The notes under the pieces are model-generated. The model did no database searches. It had not been told where the DNA came from and saw only the letters and a list, made by a program, of their open reading frames with translations. Shown here in pieces: positions 5,565 to 13,244 of a stretch of 24,954 nucleotides of DNA (positions are counted from its first letter, which is position 1; the number at the start of each line of letters is the position of its first letter). This DNA is from CAYGVX01 sp964395545. Its GTDB lineage: Archaea; Thermoproteota; Bathyarchaeia; Bathyarchaeales; SOJC01. The translations under genes were made by a program, and so were the position numbers. The stretch is from contig CAYNAW010000022.1 of NCBI GenBank assembly GCA_964395545.1, positions 1 to 24,954 on the forward strand, read 5' to 3'.

Positions 5565-6551
5565 TCACTTGACACTCCTTTCGTAAGCGAAGTCCTTCTT
5601 GTCCACCTTGAAGCCCACCTTCTCGTAGAGCTTAATCGCCTTCGTCACGTTCCGGTCGTCCACGCCTAGCATCACCGAAGTCATGCCCATAGCCTTCAGC
5701 CGCTCCATGCCCTGCAACATCAGCCGGGTCCCGATACCTGCCCTACGGTGTGATTTGAGCACGCCGAGGTCCAGAATCCAACCGCACTTCGCGTTCCTCT
5801 CCACGTTATAATTCTCATCCACTCCCACGCCGACATAGCCCACATGTTGCCCGCGTAACACGGCGAAGTACCACTCCTGCACGTTGAAGAACGGGTCCTC
5901 TCGCACGAAATACACCGTCCGCTCGACTGGGCTGGGGCTCCAGTTGAAGTGCTCCTTGAAACACTCGTTGTCAAGCCAGTTGAGCAGCTTCAAATCCTCA
6001 TCCGAGTTCTTCCGCAGAGGCGTCAGCGCGACTTCTCTGTTCTCTCCCATGTCGAACGGAAGCGCGCTCAAGTCTCTCTTCATGAGGCTGAACTCGCGGA
6101 CCAGCCTGAAGCCTAGACTCTCCCACAGACGGCTGATGTCCTCACGACTATCAGTTGCGCCTGCTTGAATGGTTTCCATCCCGCGCTTCTTCAACTCCCG
6201 AATAGCCACGTGTGCAAGCTTTGCCTCAAAACCCCTGCCTCGGAAATCTGGAACAATGCCGAAAGACCTTATGAACCCCTTCTTGTCGCTTCTGAGCTTG
6301 TCAACGTAAGCTTGAATGATGCCGATGGGCTGACCGTTTAGCTCTACAATGAACCTGCCCTCGGGGTCGTAGTAAGGTGACTTCTGTAACGCCCTGAACT
6401 CCTCCACCGTCATCTGCCGCATGTCCTCATACTCTTTGAAAGCGGCATTCCACACACTAACCCAGCTCTCGTCGTCCTTACCCTGAACAAAACGCCGTAT
6501 CCTCAGCAAGCAGGTTTCCCACAGCACCACGACACGCGCAGATTTAACCAT
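5565..6551 (-). CDS. tandem GNAT N-acetyltransferase (two domains)
   Basis: The 328-residue product contains two GNAT folds in tandem. The first (about 14-160) has acetyl-CoA loop FRGRGFE around residues 103-109 after SFGIVP. The second (about 172-328) has HRRAGIGTRLM at 268-278 after DLGVL, followed by GVDDRNVTKAIKLYEKVGF. The two-domain layout resembles mycothiol synthase-like acetyltransferases, in which often only one half is catalytic. Both halves here keep recognisable pyrophosphate-binding loops. The start is well fixed: GGAGGAT precedes ATG 6551 by a few bases. The gene is divergent from thiL, with only about 66 bases between starts. The acceptor substrate is unknown. Confidence 0.85.
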   Translation of the reverse strand: MVKSARVVVLWETCLLRIRRFVQGKDDESWVSVWNAAFKEYEDMRQMTVEEFRALQKSPYYDPEGRFIVELNGQPIGIIQAYVDKLRSDKKGFIRSFGIVPDFRGRGFEAKLAHVAIRELKKRGMETIQAGATDSREDISRLWESLGFRLVREFSLMKRDLSALPFDMGENREVALTPLRKNSDEDLKLLNWLDNECFKEHFNWSPSPVERTVYFVREDPFFNVQEWYFAVLRGQHVGYVGVGVDENYNVERNAKCGWILDLGVLKSHRRAGIGTRLMLQGMERLKAMGMTSVMLGVDDRNVTKAIKLYEKVGFKVDKKDFAYERSVK

Positions 6552-6590
6552 TATCCTCCATGCCGGGGCAAATGACCGCGTCGGTTAACA

Positions 6591-6596
6591 TTTAAG
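6591..6596 (+). promoter_or_regulatory. TATA box of thiL (leaderless)
   Basis: TTTAAG preceded by GTTAACA, centred about 25 bases before ATG 6618. The distance puts the transcription start at or within a base or two of the start codon, so a leaderless message is likely; no Shine-Dalgarno is present. Confidence 0.45.
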
Positions 6597-6617
6597 TCGT
6601 CCACGACAATCACTAAC

Positions 6618-7628
6618 ATGCAAGGACTGACTATGACCACGGCGAAGAAGCTGGGCGAACGAAGGATAATCGAAATCCTCCGAAAGCACTTTGACATGCC
6701 GCCTAACATGCCAGTGCCCTTCGGCGACGATGTCACAGCCGTCGAACACGAAGGATGGCTGGCGGTTCTGAAAACCGACATGCTCGTAGGCAAAACAGAT
6801 ATCCCCCCGCAAATGAGCCTCAGGCAAGCCGCCCGCAAAGCAGTTGTCATGAACGTCAGCGACTTTGCCGCCAAAGGAGCCACACCCATAGCCCTTATAG
6901 TCTCGTTAGGCATACCGCCAAACCTGACAGAGAGGGATGTGGGAGAAGTCGGAAGAGGACTGAACGCCGGTGCCAGAGAACATGGCATCCATGTATTAGG
7001 CGGAGACACCAACGAAGCAGACGACCTGATAATCAGTGTCGCTCTCTACGGCACAGCGAGGAAAGGGAACTTGATCCTTAGAAGTGGTGCCAAGCACGGA
7101 GACTATGCGGCGACTACGGGCTTGTTCGGGTTGGCGTCGTCTGGTCTCAAGATGCTGATGGAAAATCGCAAAGTGCCGAAGGGACTCGGGAAGAGACTGC
7201 TCGATGCTGTGCTGAGGCCGCATGCACGGCTCGCCGAGGGCTTGGCTCTAGCAGCGACTGATGCAGTCACGGCGTCCATCGACTCTAGCGACGGACTGGC
7301 ATGGAGCCTGTTTGAGATAGGCCGAGCGAGCGGAGTGGGGTTCAAGCTGTATGCGCCGCCGATCGCTCAGGAAGCATACAGGTTCGCGGAGATACACCAT
7401 CTCGACCCTTTTGAGCTTGGGTTTTACGGGGGAGAAGAATACGAGCTCGTGGTAACGGTCAAGCCTGAGGGGTGGGAAAAAGCCCGAGAGGCAGCGGAGC
7501 GGGAAGGAGGTCGCTTGATCAGAATCGGCGAAGCCACGGCGACGAAGGGCATATCCCTCGAGAAAGAAGGCAAAATGGTGAAGGTGGAACCAAGGGGGTA
7601 TGAGCATTTTGGGCATCGAATCGTGTGA
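6618..7628 (+). CDS. thiL: thiamine-monophosphate kinase (ThiL/PurM-like)
   Basis: The 336-residue product is a PurM-fold kinase that most resembles ThiL, which phosphorylates thiamine monophosphate to the diphosphate cofactor with ATP and magnesium. Motifs: FGDD at 35-38, KTDM at 52-55, MNVSDFAAKGATP at 78-90, GGDTN at 128-132, DSSDGL at 222-227, and GGEEYEL at 271-277 where most family members have GGEDYEL. The N-terminal helix EILRKHF is also typical. ATG 6618 suits the leaderless promoter; ATG 6633 is an alternative. The end overlaps the next gene by 29 bases. HypE or selenophosphate synthetase relatives share the fold, but these motifs favour ThiL. Confidence 0.85.
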   Translation: MQGLTMTTAKKLGERRIIEILRKHFDMPPNMPVPFGDDVTAVEHEGWLAVLKTDMLVGKTDIPPQMSLRQAARKAVVMNVSDFAAKGATPIALIVSLGIPPNLTERDVGEVGRGLNAGAREHGIHVLGGDTNEADDLIISVALYGTARKGNLILRSGAKHGDYAATTGLFGLASSGLKMLMENRKVPKGLGKRLLDAVLRPHARLAEGLALAATDAVTASIDSSDGLAWSLFEIGRASGVGFKLYAPPIAQEAYRFAEIHHLDPFELGFYGGEEYELVVTVKPEGWEKAREAAEREGGRLIRIGEATATKGISLEKEGKMVKVEPRGYEHFGHRIV

Positions 7629-8673
7629 CGTTGGAAGCCTCCCATTCGAGGGGAATGCAAGCAGATTCACGGAGGGGGCATGTCATTATGCGCTCGGGGT
7701 CAGCGACGATTCTGCCAACTTCTTCGAACAATCAGTCGCTCGAGCCTTCTTAGACAAGTTGAACGCGGGAATCGTGGTTCCAGCTCTTCCTCAGTTCCGC
7801 GACATGAACGAAATGTTTCTCTCCGTCATCGAAGGCGTGGAGCCGATAGCCGGCGGCTACGTGGAGACGGGGGAGCTGGCAGTGAAGAAGGGATGGAGTG
7901 CGCTTCCAGAGGTCAAGGTGATCGAGGCCCACGCGGAGAGATTTTCCACGCAGGTTGGCAGCCCCTTTCAGCTCAGAATCTGCGTCACGGGACCCTACAC
8001 GTTAGCCTCGTTCTTTCCCTACAGGAACAGCCAGACCTACCAGCGACTAGGCAGGGTGCTCTCAGAAATCATTGAGAACAGTATTTTTAACAAGAAGCAG
8101 GGCCGTGTTACCCTAGTCGCGGTTGACGAGCCGCTTTTCGGCTTGGTGGACGACTCCACGATAGACCGCGGTGCTGAGGGTAGAGAGAGCCTCCTTGCCT
8201 CGTGGGACACAGTGATGAGGACTGCGAGAAGCAGGGGCGTTGAGACATGTATCCATCTGCACTCAACCTCAGACGACCTGTTTTGGGACGTCGAATCCCT
8301 CAGAATCGTCGAGTCCCACCTAGACGATCCTGTCTACAGGATGAAGGCTACTAGAGAACGACTGGAAAAAGGCGACAAGTGGCTTAAGGCGAGTCTAGCC
8401 CGGACCGATTTTGACCAGCTGATTAAAGCCAGTCTCGGCTCAGAGAGTGCGGGAGAGGTTATCGCGGACGCTTGGAAGAGGATAGCGAAGGGAACTGCGA
8501 GCCCCGAGACGTTTCTGGAAGACGTGGATGTCATGAAGAAGAGGCTGAGGGATGTGGTTGACCGATTTGGCGCGGACAGGGTGGCTCTTGCGGGCCCTGA
8601 ATGTGGATTGCGGGGCTTTCCGACCTACACGTCCGCGTTAGAGTGTTTGAGGCGCGTCTCGGAAGCCACGTGA
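7600..8673 (+). CDS. MetE-like (cobalamin-independent methionine synthase C-domain) zinc methyltransferase
   Basis: The 357-residue protein has the barrel layout of the UROD/MetE-like superfamily, which transfers methyl groups to zinc-bound thiolates. Evidence: the VGSLPF opening (11-16), CVTGPYTLASFF (128-139), VAVDEPLFG (173-181), the zinc region CIHLHS (217-222), and the closing GPECGLRGFPTYTSALECL (332-350), where C335 is the last zinc ligand. Length fits the short archaeal forms that lack the folate-binding N-terminal half of MetE, so a corrinoid methyl donor is plausible. The usual H-x-C pair appears here as H219-x-H221. The start ATG 7600 lies inside the end of thiL, preceded by AAGGGGGT at very short spacing. 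The substrate is unproven. Confidence 0.75.
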   Translation: MSILGIESCDVGSLPFEGNASRFTEGACHYALGVSDDSANFFEQSVARAFLDKLNAGIVVPALPQFRDMNEMFLSVIEGVEPIAGGYVETGELAVKKGWSALPEVKVIEAHAERFSTQVGSPFQLRICVTGPYTLASFFPYRNSQTYQRLGRVLSEIIENSIFNKKQGRVTLVAVDEPLFGLVDDSTIDRGAEGRESLLASWDTVMRTARSRGVETCIHLHSTSDDLFWDVESLRIVESHLDDPVYRMKATRERLEKGDKWLKASLARTDFDQLIKASLGSESAGEVIADAWKRIAKGTASPETFLEDVDVMKKRLRDVVDRFGADRVALAGPECGLRGFPTYTSALECLRRVSEAT

Positions 8674-8726
8674 TCTATTCCGAGTTGACGGCGACGCTGA
8701 GTCAATTGAAGTTGGGGTTGCTAAGG

Positions 8727-8732
8727 CTTAAG
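8727..8732 (+). promoter_or_regulatory. TATA-like box of the padR-ABC operon
   Basis: CTTAAG within GGCTTAAGTG, in the gap after the MetE-like gene. It predicts a transcription start near 8755, inside the palindromic repeats that follow. Confidence 0.4.
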
Positions 8733-8740
8733 TGTCAAAG

Positions 8741-8772
8741 GTGATATCACTGGCGATATCGCAGGTGATACC
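8741..8772 (+). promoter_or_regulatory. triple palindromic operator at the padR start
   Basis: Three related dyads stand in a row: GTGATATCAC (8741-8750, perfect), GCGATATCGC (8753-8762, perfect) and GGTGATACC (8764-8772, near-perfect). Centres are 12 and about 10.5 bases apart, close to one helical turn, so bound dimers would sit on nearly the same face. The array covers the predicted transcription start. The GGTGAT of the third unit is also the Shine-Dalgarno of padR (ATG 8775). PadR repressors commonly control their own operon, so autoregulation is the natural reading. Confidence 0.65.
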
Positions 8773-8774
8773 AA

Positions 8775-9326
8775 ATGCTCAGACACTGGATGAGACACAC
8801 CGCCATGGTTCCGAAGGGTTTCCTGCGCTTCTACGTGCTGAAGCTGTTGAGTGAGAAACCCATGTCAGGATCAGAGATAATGCAGGAGATAGGAACGATG
8901 AGCAAGGGTAACTGGAGACCTAGCCCGGGGTCAATTTACCCGTTAATGGCGTGGCTCCAAGACAAGGGTTACGTCGAAGAAACTTCCCCGGCGGAGAAGG
9001 GAATCAAGAGATATGCTCTTACTAAACAGGGCAAGAAGTTTCTCGAAGAGAACGCACAGAGAAAAGAGGAGATTCAGCGACGGTTCCGATTCATAGGTCC
9101 ACCGTTCTTTCCTGGGCCTCCGCCCTTCGAGTTTCTCTACGGCGAGCTTGATTCTGAAGGAGCGCTGAAGCTACACGATAGCGCCAAAAAGCTGATGATT
9201 GAACTGTGGAAACTCCGGAAGAATCTGCATGACCACTATTCAGAAGACGCTGCGGACAGAACGAAAGCAATACTGGAAGAAGCAGCCAAGAAGATCGATG
9301 AGGTAAACAAGGCGTTCCATCGCTGA
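8775..9326 (+). CDS. PadR family transcriptional regulator
   Basis: The 183-residue protein has the PadR winged-helix domain at about 13-95: FLRFYVLKLLSEKPMSGSEIMQEIG, then WRPSPGSIYPLMAWLQDKGYVEE (recognition helix and wing) and KRYALTKQGKKFL. A Pro/Phe-rich linker (FIGPPFFPGPPPFEF) leads to a C-terminal helix (about 125-183) of the kind used for dimerisation. PadR proteins are typically repressors that respond to small hydrophobic compounds and often control efflux pumps. It is the first gene of the operon with two ABC transporters, 13 bases before the next. ATG 8775 is preferred because GGTGAT sits five bases upstream; MRH at 8790 and MVP at 8805 are other in-frame ATGs. Confidence 0.9.
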   Translation: MLRHWMRHTAMVPKGFLRFYVLKLLSEKPMSGSEIMQEIGTMSKGNWRPSPGSIYPLMAWLQDKGYVEETSPAEKGIKRYALTKQGKKFLEENAQRKEEIQRRFRFIGPPFFPGPPPFEFLYGELDSEGALKLHDSAKKLMIELWKLRKNLHDHYSEDAADRTKAILEEAAKKIDEVNKAFHR

Positions 9327-9339
9327 GACAAGGAGAAAG

Positions 9340-10029
9340 ATGACTATGAAGACGTTGACTATTGAGACAGTGAGTCTGAGAAAGACCTACATGCAAGGAC
9401 AGATTCCAGTAAGCGCATTGAAAGGGGTCAATCTGAAAGTTGAACAAGGAGATTTCATCGCGATTTTGGGCCCCTCAGGAAGCGGCAAATCCACTCTTCT
9501 GAATATGATAGGGATCTTAGATAGACCAACCGAAGGGCAGGTTTTCATAGACGGAACAGACACGTCCACACTGAACGACAACGAGCAAGCAGACCTCAGA
9601 CGCCAGATAGGCTTTGTCTTCCAATTCTTCAATCTCATTCCCCGACTTGATGCAAAAGGAAACGTCGAACTGACGATGGTTATACCCGGCGTTAACAAGG
9701 CTGAGCGAAGGAAACGTGCTGAAGAGCTTCTGGAGACGGTGGGATTGAGAGAAAGAATGAATCATAAGCCCAGCGAACTCAGCGGCGGTGAACGTCAACG
9801 AGTGGCAATCGCGAGGGCGCTCGCGAACAACCCGAAATTCCTCCTAATGGACGAACCCACAGGAAACATCGACTCGAACACTGCAAAAGAGATAATGGAC
9901 CTCGTGAAGAGGCTCAATGAAAAAGGCGTCACCACAATAATTGTTACACATGACCAGAGCATAGCTTCCCAAGCAAAAAGATCTGTGCAGATGCTTGACG
10001 GCGTTGTGGTGAAGGAAACGGTGAACTAA
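9340..10029 (+). CDS. ABC transporter ATP-binding protein, MacB/LolD type
   Basis: The 229-residue ATPase has every nucleotide-binding motif: Walker A GPSGSGKST (44-52), Q-loop Q95, signature LSGGERQRVAIARAL (147-161), Walker B FLLMDEPTGNID (167-178) and switch H204 in IVTHD. The DEPTGNID form and overall length are typical of the MacB/LolD/FtsE group, which works with FtsX-like permeases to move substrates by mechanotransmission. Its partner permease begins one base after the stop codon. The start is supported by AAGGAGAAAG directly before ATG 9340. Part of the PadR-led operon, so probably an inducible exporter component; substrate unknown. Confidence 0.93.
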   Translation: MTMKTLTIETVSLRKTYMQGQIPVSALKGVNLKVEQGDFIAILGPSGSGKSTLLNMIGILDRPTEGQVFIDGTDTSTLNDNEQADLRRQIGFVFQFFNLIPRLDAKGNVELTMVIPGVNKAERRKRAEELLETVGLRERMNHKPSELSGGERQRVAIARALANNPKFLLMDEPTGNIDSNTAKEIMDLVKRLNEKGVTTIIVTHDQSIASQAKRSVQMLDGVVVKETVN

Positions 10030-10030
10030 A

Positions 10031-11314
10031 ATGAAGGCAAGCGACGTTTTCTCCTTCGCGTTCGGCGCAATAAGGCTGAGGAAACTTCGAGCAGGCTTAA
10101 CCACTTTGGGAGTAGTAGTAGGCATTGCAGCGATCGTCGCCTTGCTTTCGATAAGTCAAGGTCTTCAGAGCACGATAACTGAACAGCTTCAGGCAGGATT
10201 CGCAACGGATACCCTCATCGTATCTGCAGGCGGGGGCTTCAGCCTTGGAGCAGGCACGGCCACCTCGGGCTTCACTTTGCTGGTCAATGACACGCAGATA
10301 ATCAACCAAATCGACAGTGTGGAATCCTCAGTGGCGATAGTTCAAAGAGTAGTGTCAGCAAAATCCGGCGACGAAGAGCTTGTTCGGTACGTTGTAGGAG
10401 TGGATTTCGAAAGATATGCAGACATGTACAGCACTTTTGAAGCCGAAAGCGGAAACATTCCCCTAGACCCTCTAGATGAAGGTCTCGTCGTAGGAAAACA
10501 GGTAAACGACCCTTGGAAGAATGGGACAATATTCTGCGAGGTGAACAGCACTATTCAGATTATATGGACTAACGCAACCGCCAGACCCCCGATAAACCAA
10601 ACCTATACGGCTAAGGTGGCAGCTGTGCTGAAGGAAGTTGGAGGGCTCAGCGTTGGAGGACCATCAGACTTAAGCATCTACATTCCTGTCGAGCAGGCTC
10701 AGGAGTTCTTTGGAACAGATGAATGTGAACTGATCATAGTGAAGCTGACAAGCGACGACGAGGCCACAATCGAAAGCACTTCTCAAGCTATAAAGGAGGC
10801 TTTCGGAGGCGAGGTGAGTGTGACGTCTTCGACAGCCGTGCTTCGAATCCTCGCGAGCGTATTTTCAACTATAGAGCTCTTCCTCGGCGGTATTGCGGCA
10901 ATCTCGCTTCTCGTGGCTGGGATAGGCATAATGAACATCATGATTGTCTCTCTCATGGAGCGCACAAGAGAAATCGGCATACTGAAGGCGTTGGGAATGA
11001 AGAATCGAACTGTGCTGCTGATTTTTCTGTGCGAAGCAGCGATAATCGGCTTAATGGGCGCTGTGATCGGCACCGGCTCAGGCTGGGTCTTGGCGAACGT
11101 TGTCGCCATCGTTCTCGCGAGCAGTAACGGAGGATTCATGCAAGGGGGAAGTCGAGCGGCGCCCGCCGCCAGAATGACTATCACTCCCGTCTTGACCCCG
11201 GCAGTCTTCGCAGGCGCCGTGGCCTTTGGCTTGGCGGTGAGTGTAGCATTCGCTCTCTATCCAGCTTGGCGAGCTTCAAAACTCAAACCCGTGGAGGCGC
11301 TGAGATATGAGTGA
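10031..11314 (+). CDS. ABC transporter permease, MacB/FtsX family
   Basis: The 427-residue permease has the MacB topology: an N-terminal helix (about 19-41, LTTLGVVVGIAAIVALLSI), a long external domain (about 45-270), and three C-terminal helices (about 283-308, 330-360 and 388-412) that form the FtsX domain. LMERTREIGILKALGMKN, at about 308-325, is the characteristic cytoplasmic loop, and the protein closes with PAWRASKLKPVEALRYE, also a family hallmark. It pairs with the ATPase encoded one base upstream. Its end overlaps the next ATPase gene by eight bases, which implies translational coupling. Confidence 0.9.
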   Translation: MKASDVFSFAFGAIRLRKLRAGLTTLGVVVGIAAIVALLSISQGLQSTITEQLQAGFATDTLIVSAGGGFSLGAGTATSGFTLLVNDTQIINQIDSVESSVAIVQRVVSAKSGDEELVRYVVGVDFERYADMYSTFEAESGNIPLDPLDEGLVVGKQVNDPWKNGTIFCEVNSTIQIIWTNATARPPINQTYTAKVAAVLKEVGGLSVGGPSDLSIYIPVEQAQEFFGTDECELIIVKLTSDDEATIESTSQAIKEAFGGEVSVTSSTAVLRILASVFSTIELFLGGIAAISLLVAGIGIMNIMIVSLMERTREIGILKALGMKNRTVLLIFLCEAAIIGLMGAVIGTGSGWVLANVVAIVLASSNGGFMQGGSRAAPAARMTITPVLTPAVFAGAVAFGLAVSVAFALYPAWRASKLKPVEALRYE

Positions 11315-12314
11315 AGAAAATGTCATCGTAGCTGAAGGCTTGACGAAGAGATTCAACAAATCCCTCTTAGCAGTCGACCATGTCGACTTCACCGTGAAAG
11401 AAGGCGAGATATTCGGGTTTCTAGGACCCAACGGCGCCGGAAAAACCACGACAATCAACATGCTTATCACCATTCTCAAGCCCACGGAGGGCAACGCCAC
11501 AATATGCGACCACGACATCAAGAGACAGTCAAGCGAAGTGAGGAACTGCATAGGGGTTGTACCTCAGGAATACACCGCAGACGAGGATCTCACAGGGCTG
11601 GAGAACATACTCCTCTGCGCAGACCTCTACGGAATACCGAGGAAACTGGCCCGGGAGAGAGCGAATGAGCTTCTGGAGCTCGTAGAACTCTTGAAGTTTA
11701 AAGACAAGCGGGTCAACACGTACTCAGGGGGCATGAGGCGAAGGCTCGAGCTAGCCTGTGGGTTGATAAACCGCCCACGAGTGCTGTTCCTGGACGAACC
11801 AACACTCGGTCTAGATGTACAGACCCGAACGGCAACTTGGGGTTATATTAGAAAGTTGAAGGAGGAATTCAAAATGACCCTTTTCATGACAACGCACTAC
11901 TTGGAAGAAGCAGATAACCTGTGCGACCGGATAGCCATAATCGACCACGGGAGAATCGTGGCCCTCGATACTCCCAGCAAGCTGAAAGAAAGCCTCGGCG
12001 GCGACATAATAACACTGACGATAGAACAGGCTGAGAAGGATTTGACGAGGTTAATGGAAAGCACCGTCAGAGTCAAAGAAGTGAAGAGACAGGACAACAT
12101 CTACAGGCTTAAAGTCGAGAACGGGGAAGAAACGGCCCCGAAAATACTCAATCAACTGATTCAAAAAGGCCACACGGTGACCAAGCTCTCATTGACCAAA
12201 CCAACACTCGACGAAGTCTATCTTGAATACACTGGAAAGTCAATGAGGGATGCAGAAAACTCAGAAGGCACGTTCTCCAGGAGGATGACCATGAGGAGGG
12301 CAAGGCACAGATGA
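11307..12314 (+). CDS. ABC transporter ATP-binding protein, DrrA type
   Basis: The 335-residue ATPase has Walker A GPNGAGKTT (40-48), Q-loop Q87 in VVPQE, signature YSGGMRRRLELA (139-150), Walker B VLFLDEPTLGLD (159-170) and H197 in TTHYLEEAD. The last 100 residues form the extra C-terminal domain of the DrrA/CcmA-like drug and antibiotic exporters, including KPTLDEVYLEYTGKSM. It overlaps the upstream MacB-type permease by eight bases and the downstream ABC-2 permease by four, so the genes are tightly coupled. The second transporter of the operon is thus of a different class from the first. Substrate unknown; drug or lipid export is the usual role. Confidence 0.93.
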   Translation: MSEENVIVAEGLTKRFNKSLLAVDHVDFTVKEGEIFGFLGPNGAGKTTTINMLITILKPTEGNATICDHDIKRQSSEVRNCIGVVPQEYTADEDLTGLENILLCADLYGIPRKLARERANELLELVELLKFKDKRVNTYSGGMRRRLELACGLINRPRVLFLDEPTLGLDVQTRTATWGYIRKLKEEFKMTLFMTTHYLEEADNLCDRIAIIDHGRIVALDTPSKLKESLGGDIITLTIEQAEKDLTRLMESTVRVKEVKRQDNIYRLKVENGEETAPKILNQLIQKGHTVTKLSLTKPTLDEVYLEYTGKSMRDAENSEGTFSRRMTMRRARHR

Positions 12315-13177
12315 CCGCTGCGAATCACAACTCAAGGAACCCGCTCCACGGACTCTGGGCGCTGACAAACAGGGAACTGAAAAAATGGTACAAGGAACCA
12401 GTCGTGCTCTTTATGTCCATTGTTCAGCCGATTATTTGGATGGGGCTTTTCGGAAAGGCAATGAACATCGGCTCTATCTTCACAAGCACCGATATCCCGC
12501 TTCCCTCCGGGATAGACCCACAACTGATATCCCAGCAGATAATGGAGCAAACCTTCGGAACATCGGACTACTTTTCCTACATGTCGGTAGGCATACTATC
12601 CTTCGTGGTCTTGTTCACCGCGATGTTCAGCGGCATGTCAATCGTCTGGGATAGAAGACTAGGATTTCTGAACAAAGCCCTCAGTACGCCCGTCGCAAGA
12701 GGCTCCATCATCTTCGCCAAGGTTTTCTCCGCAGTCGTGAGATCGCTGGTGCAAGCGAGTATCGTCCTGCTGGTGGCCTTCTTGCTGGGTCTGCAGCTGG
12801 GTCCAAGCTTCGGCATACTGAATCTACTGGGCGTCTTCGCAGCACTCTTCCTCGTCTGCTTAGGTCTCTCATCGATATTCATCTTGATAGCCATACGATC
12901 CACTCGATGGGAAACGCAGATGGCCGTCGTGAACCTGCTTAACCTCCCACTGTTATTTGGGAGCAACGCCCTCTTTCCGACGAAGCAGATGCCTGAGTGG
13001 CTCCAAGCCTTTGCAAGCATAAACCCGATTACATACGTCACCGACGCGACACGGCAGCTTCTGCTTTTCTCAACAGATGCGACGCGGCTAGCTATTGACT
13101 TCGCGTTTCTTATAGGCTTCGCGTTGATCTTCTCGACGGTCGGGCTGCTGCTATCCTGGCGTTACCTATCCAAGTAA
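12311..13177 (+). CDS. ABC-2 type permease, DrrB family
   Basis: The 288-residue protein has an ABC-2 permease layout with six hydrophobic segments: about 30-45, 92-115, 138-165, 170-198, 210-228 and 258-283. The N-terminal LWALTNRELKKWYKEPVVLFMSIVQPIIWMGLFG and the WDRRLGFLNKALSTPVARGSIIFAKV loop are typical of DrrB-like exporters, as is MPEWLQAFASINPITYVTDATRQLL. The start overlaps the end of the DrrA-type ATPase gene in the compact ATGA arrangement. It is the last gene of the padR operon; a T-rich stretch follows the stop codon. Confidence 0.92.
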   Translation: MTAANHNSRNPLHGLWALTNRELKKWYKEPVVLFMSIVQPIIWMGLFGKAMNIGSIFTSTDIPLPSGIDPQLISQQIMEQTFGTSDYFSYMSVGILSFVVLFTAMFSGMSIVWDRRLGFLNKALSTPVARGSIIFAKVFSAVVRSLVQASIVLLVAFLLGLQLGPSFGILNLLGVFAALFLVCLGLSSIFILIAIRSTRWETQMAVVNLLNLPLLFGSNALFPTKQMPEWLQAFASINPITYVTDATRQLLLFSTDATRLAIDFAFLIGFALIFSTVGLLLSWRYLSK

Positions 13178-13182
13178 CGCCG

Positions 13183-13196
13183 TTTTTCCTTTTTCC
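13183..13196 (+). terminator. T-rich terminator of the padR-ABC operon
   Basis: TTTTTCCTTTTTCC lies six bases after the stop of the last transporter gene with no hairpin in front, as is usual for archaeal intrinsic termination. Confidence 0.5.
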
Positions 13197-13244
13197 TGTT
13201 TGATAACGCATCATTTCAGTCACATCATCTGAGAAGTAAACTTA

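Noticed and set aside
7248..7670. Minus-strand ORF of 140 codons over the thiL/metE-like overlap
   Set aside because: Both plus-strand genes are well supported here and the antisense product has no recognisable pattern.
12577..13041. Minus-strand ORF of 154 codons within the ABC-2 permease gene
   Set aside because: Antisense of a membrane protein gives Lys/Arg/Thr-rich sequence; no start signal.
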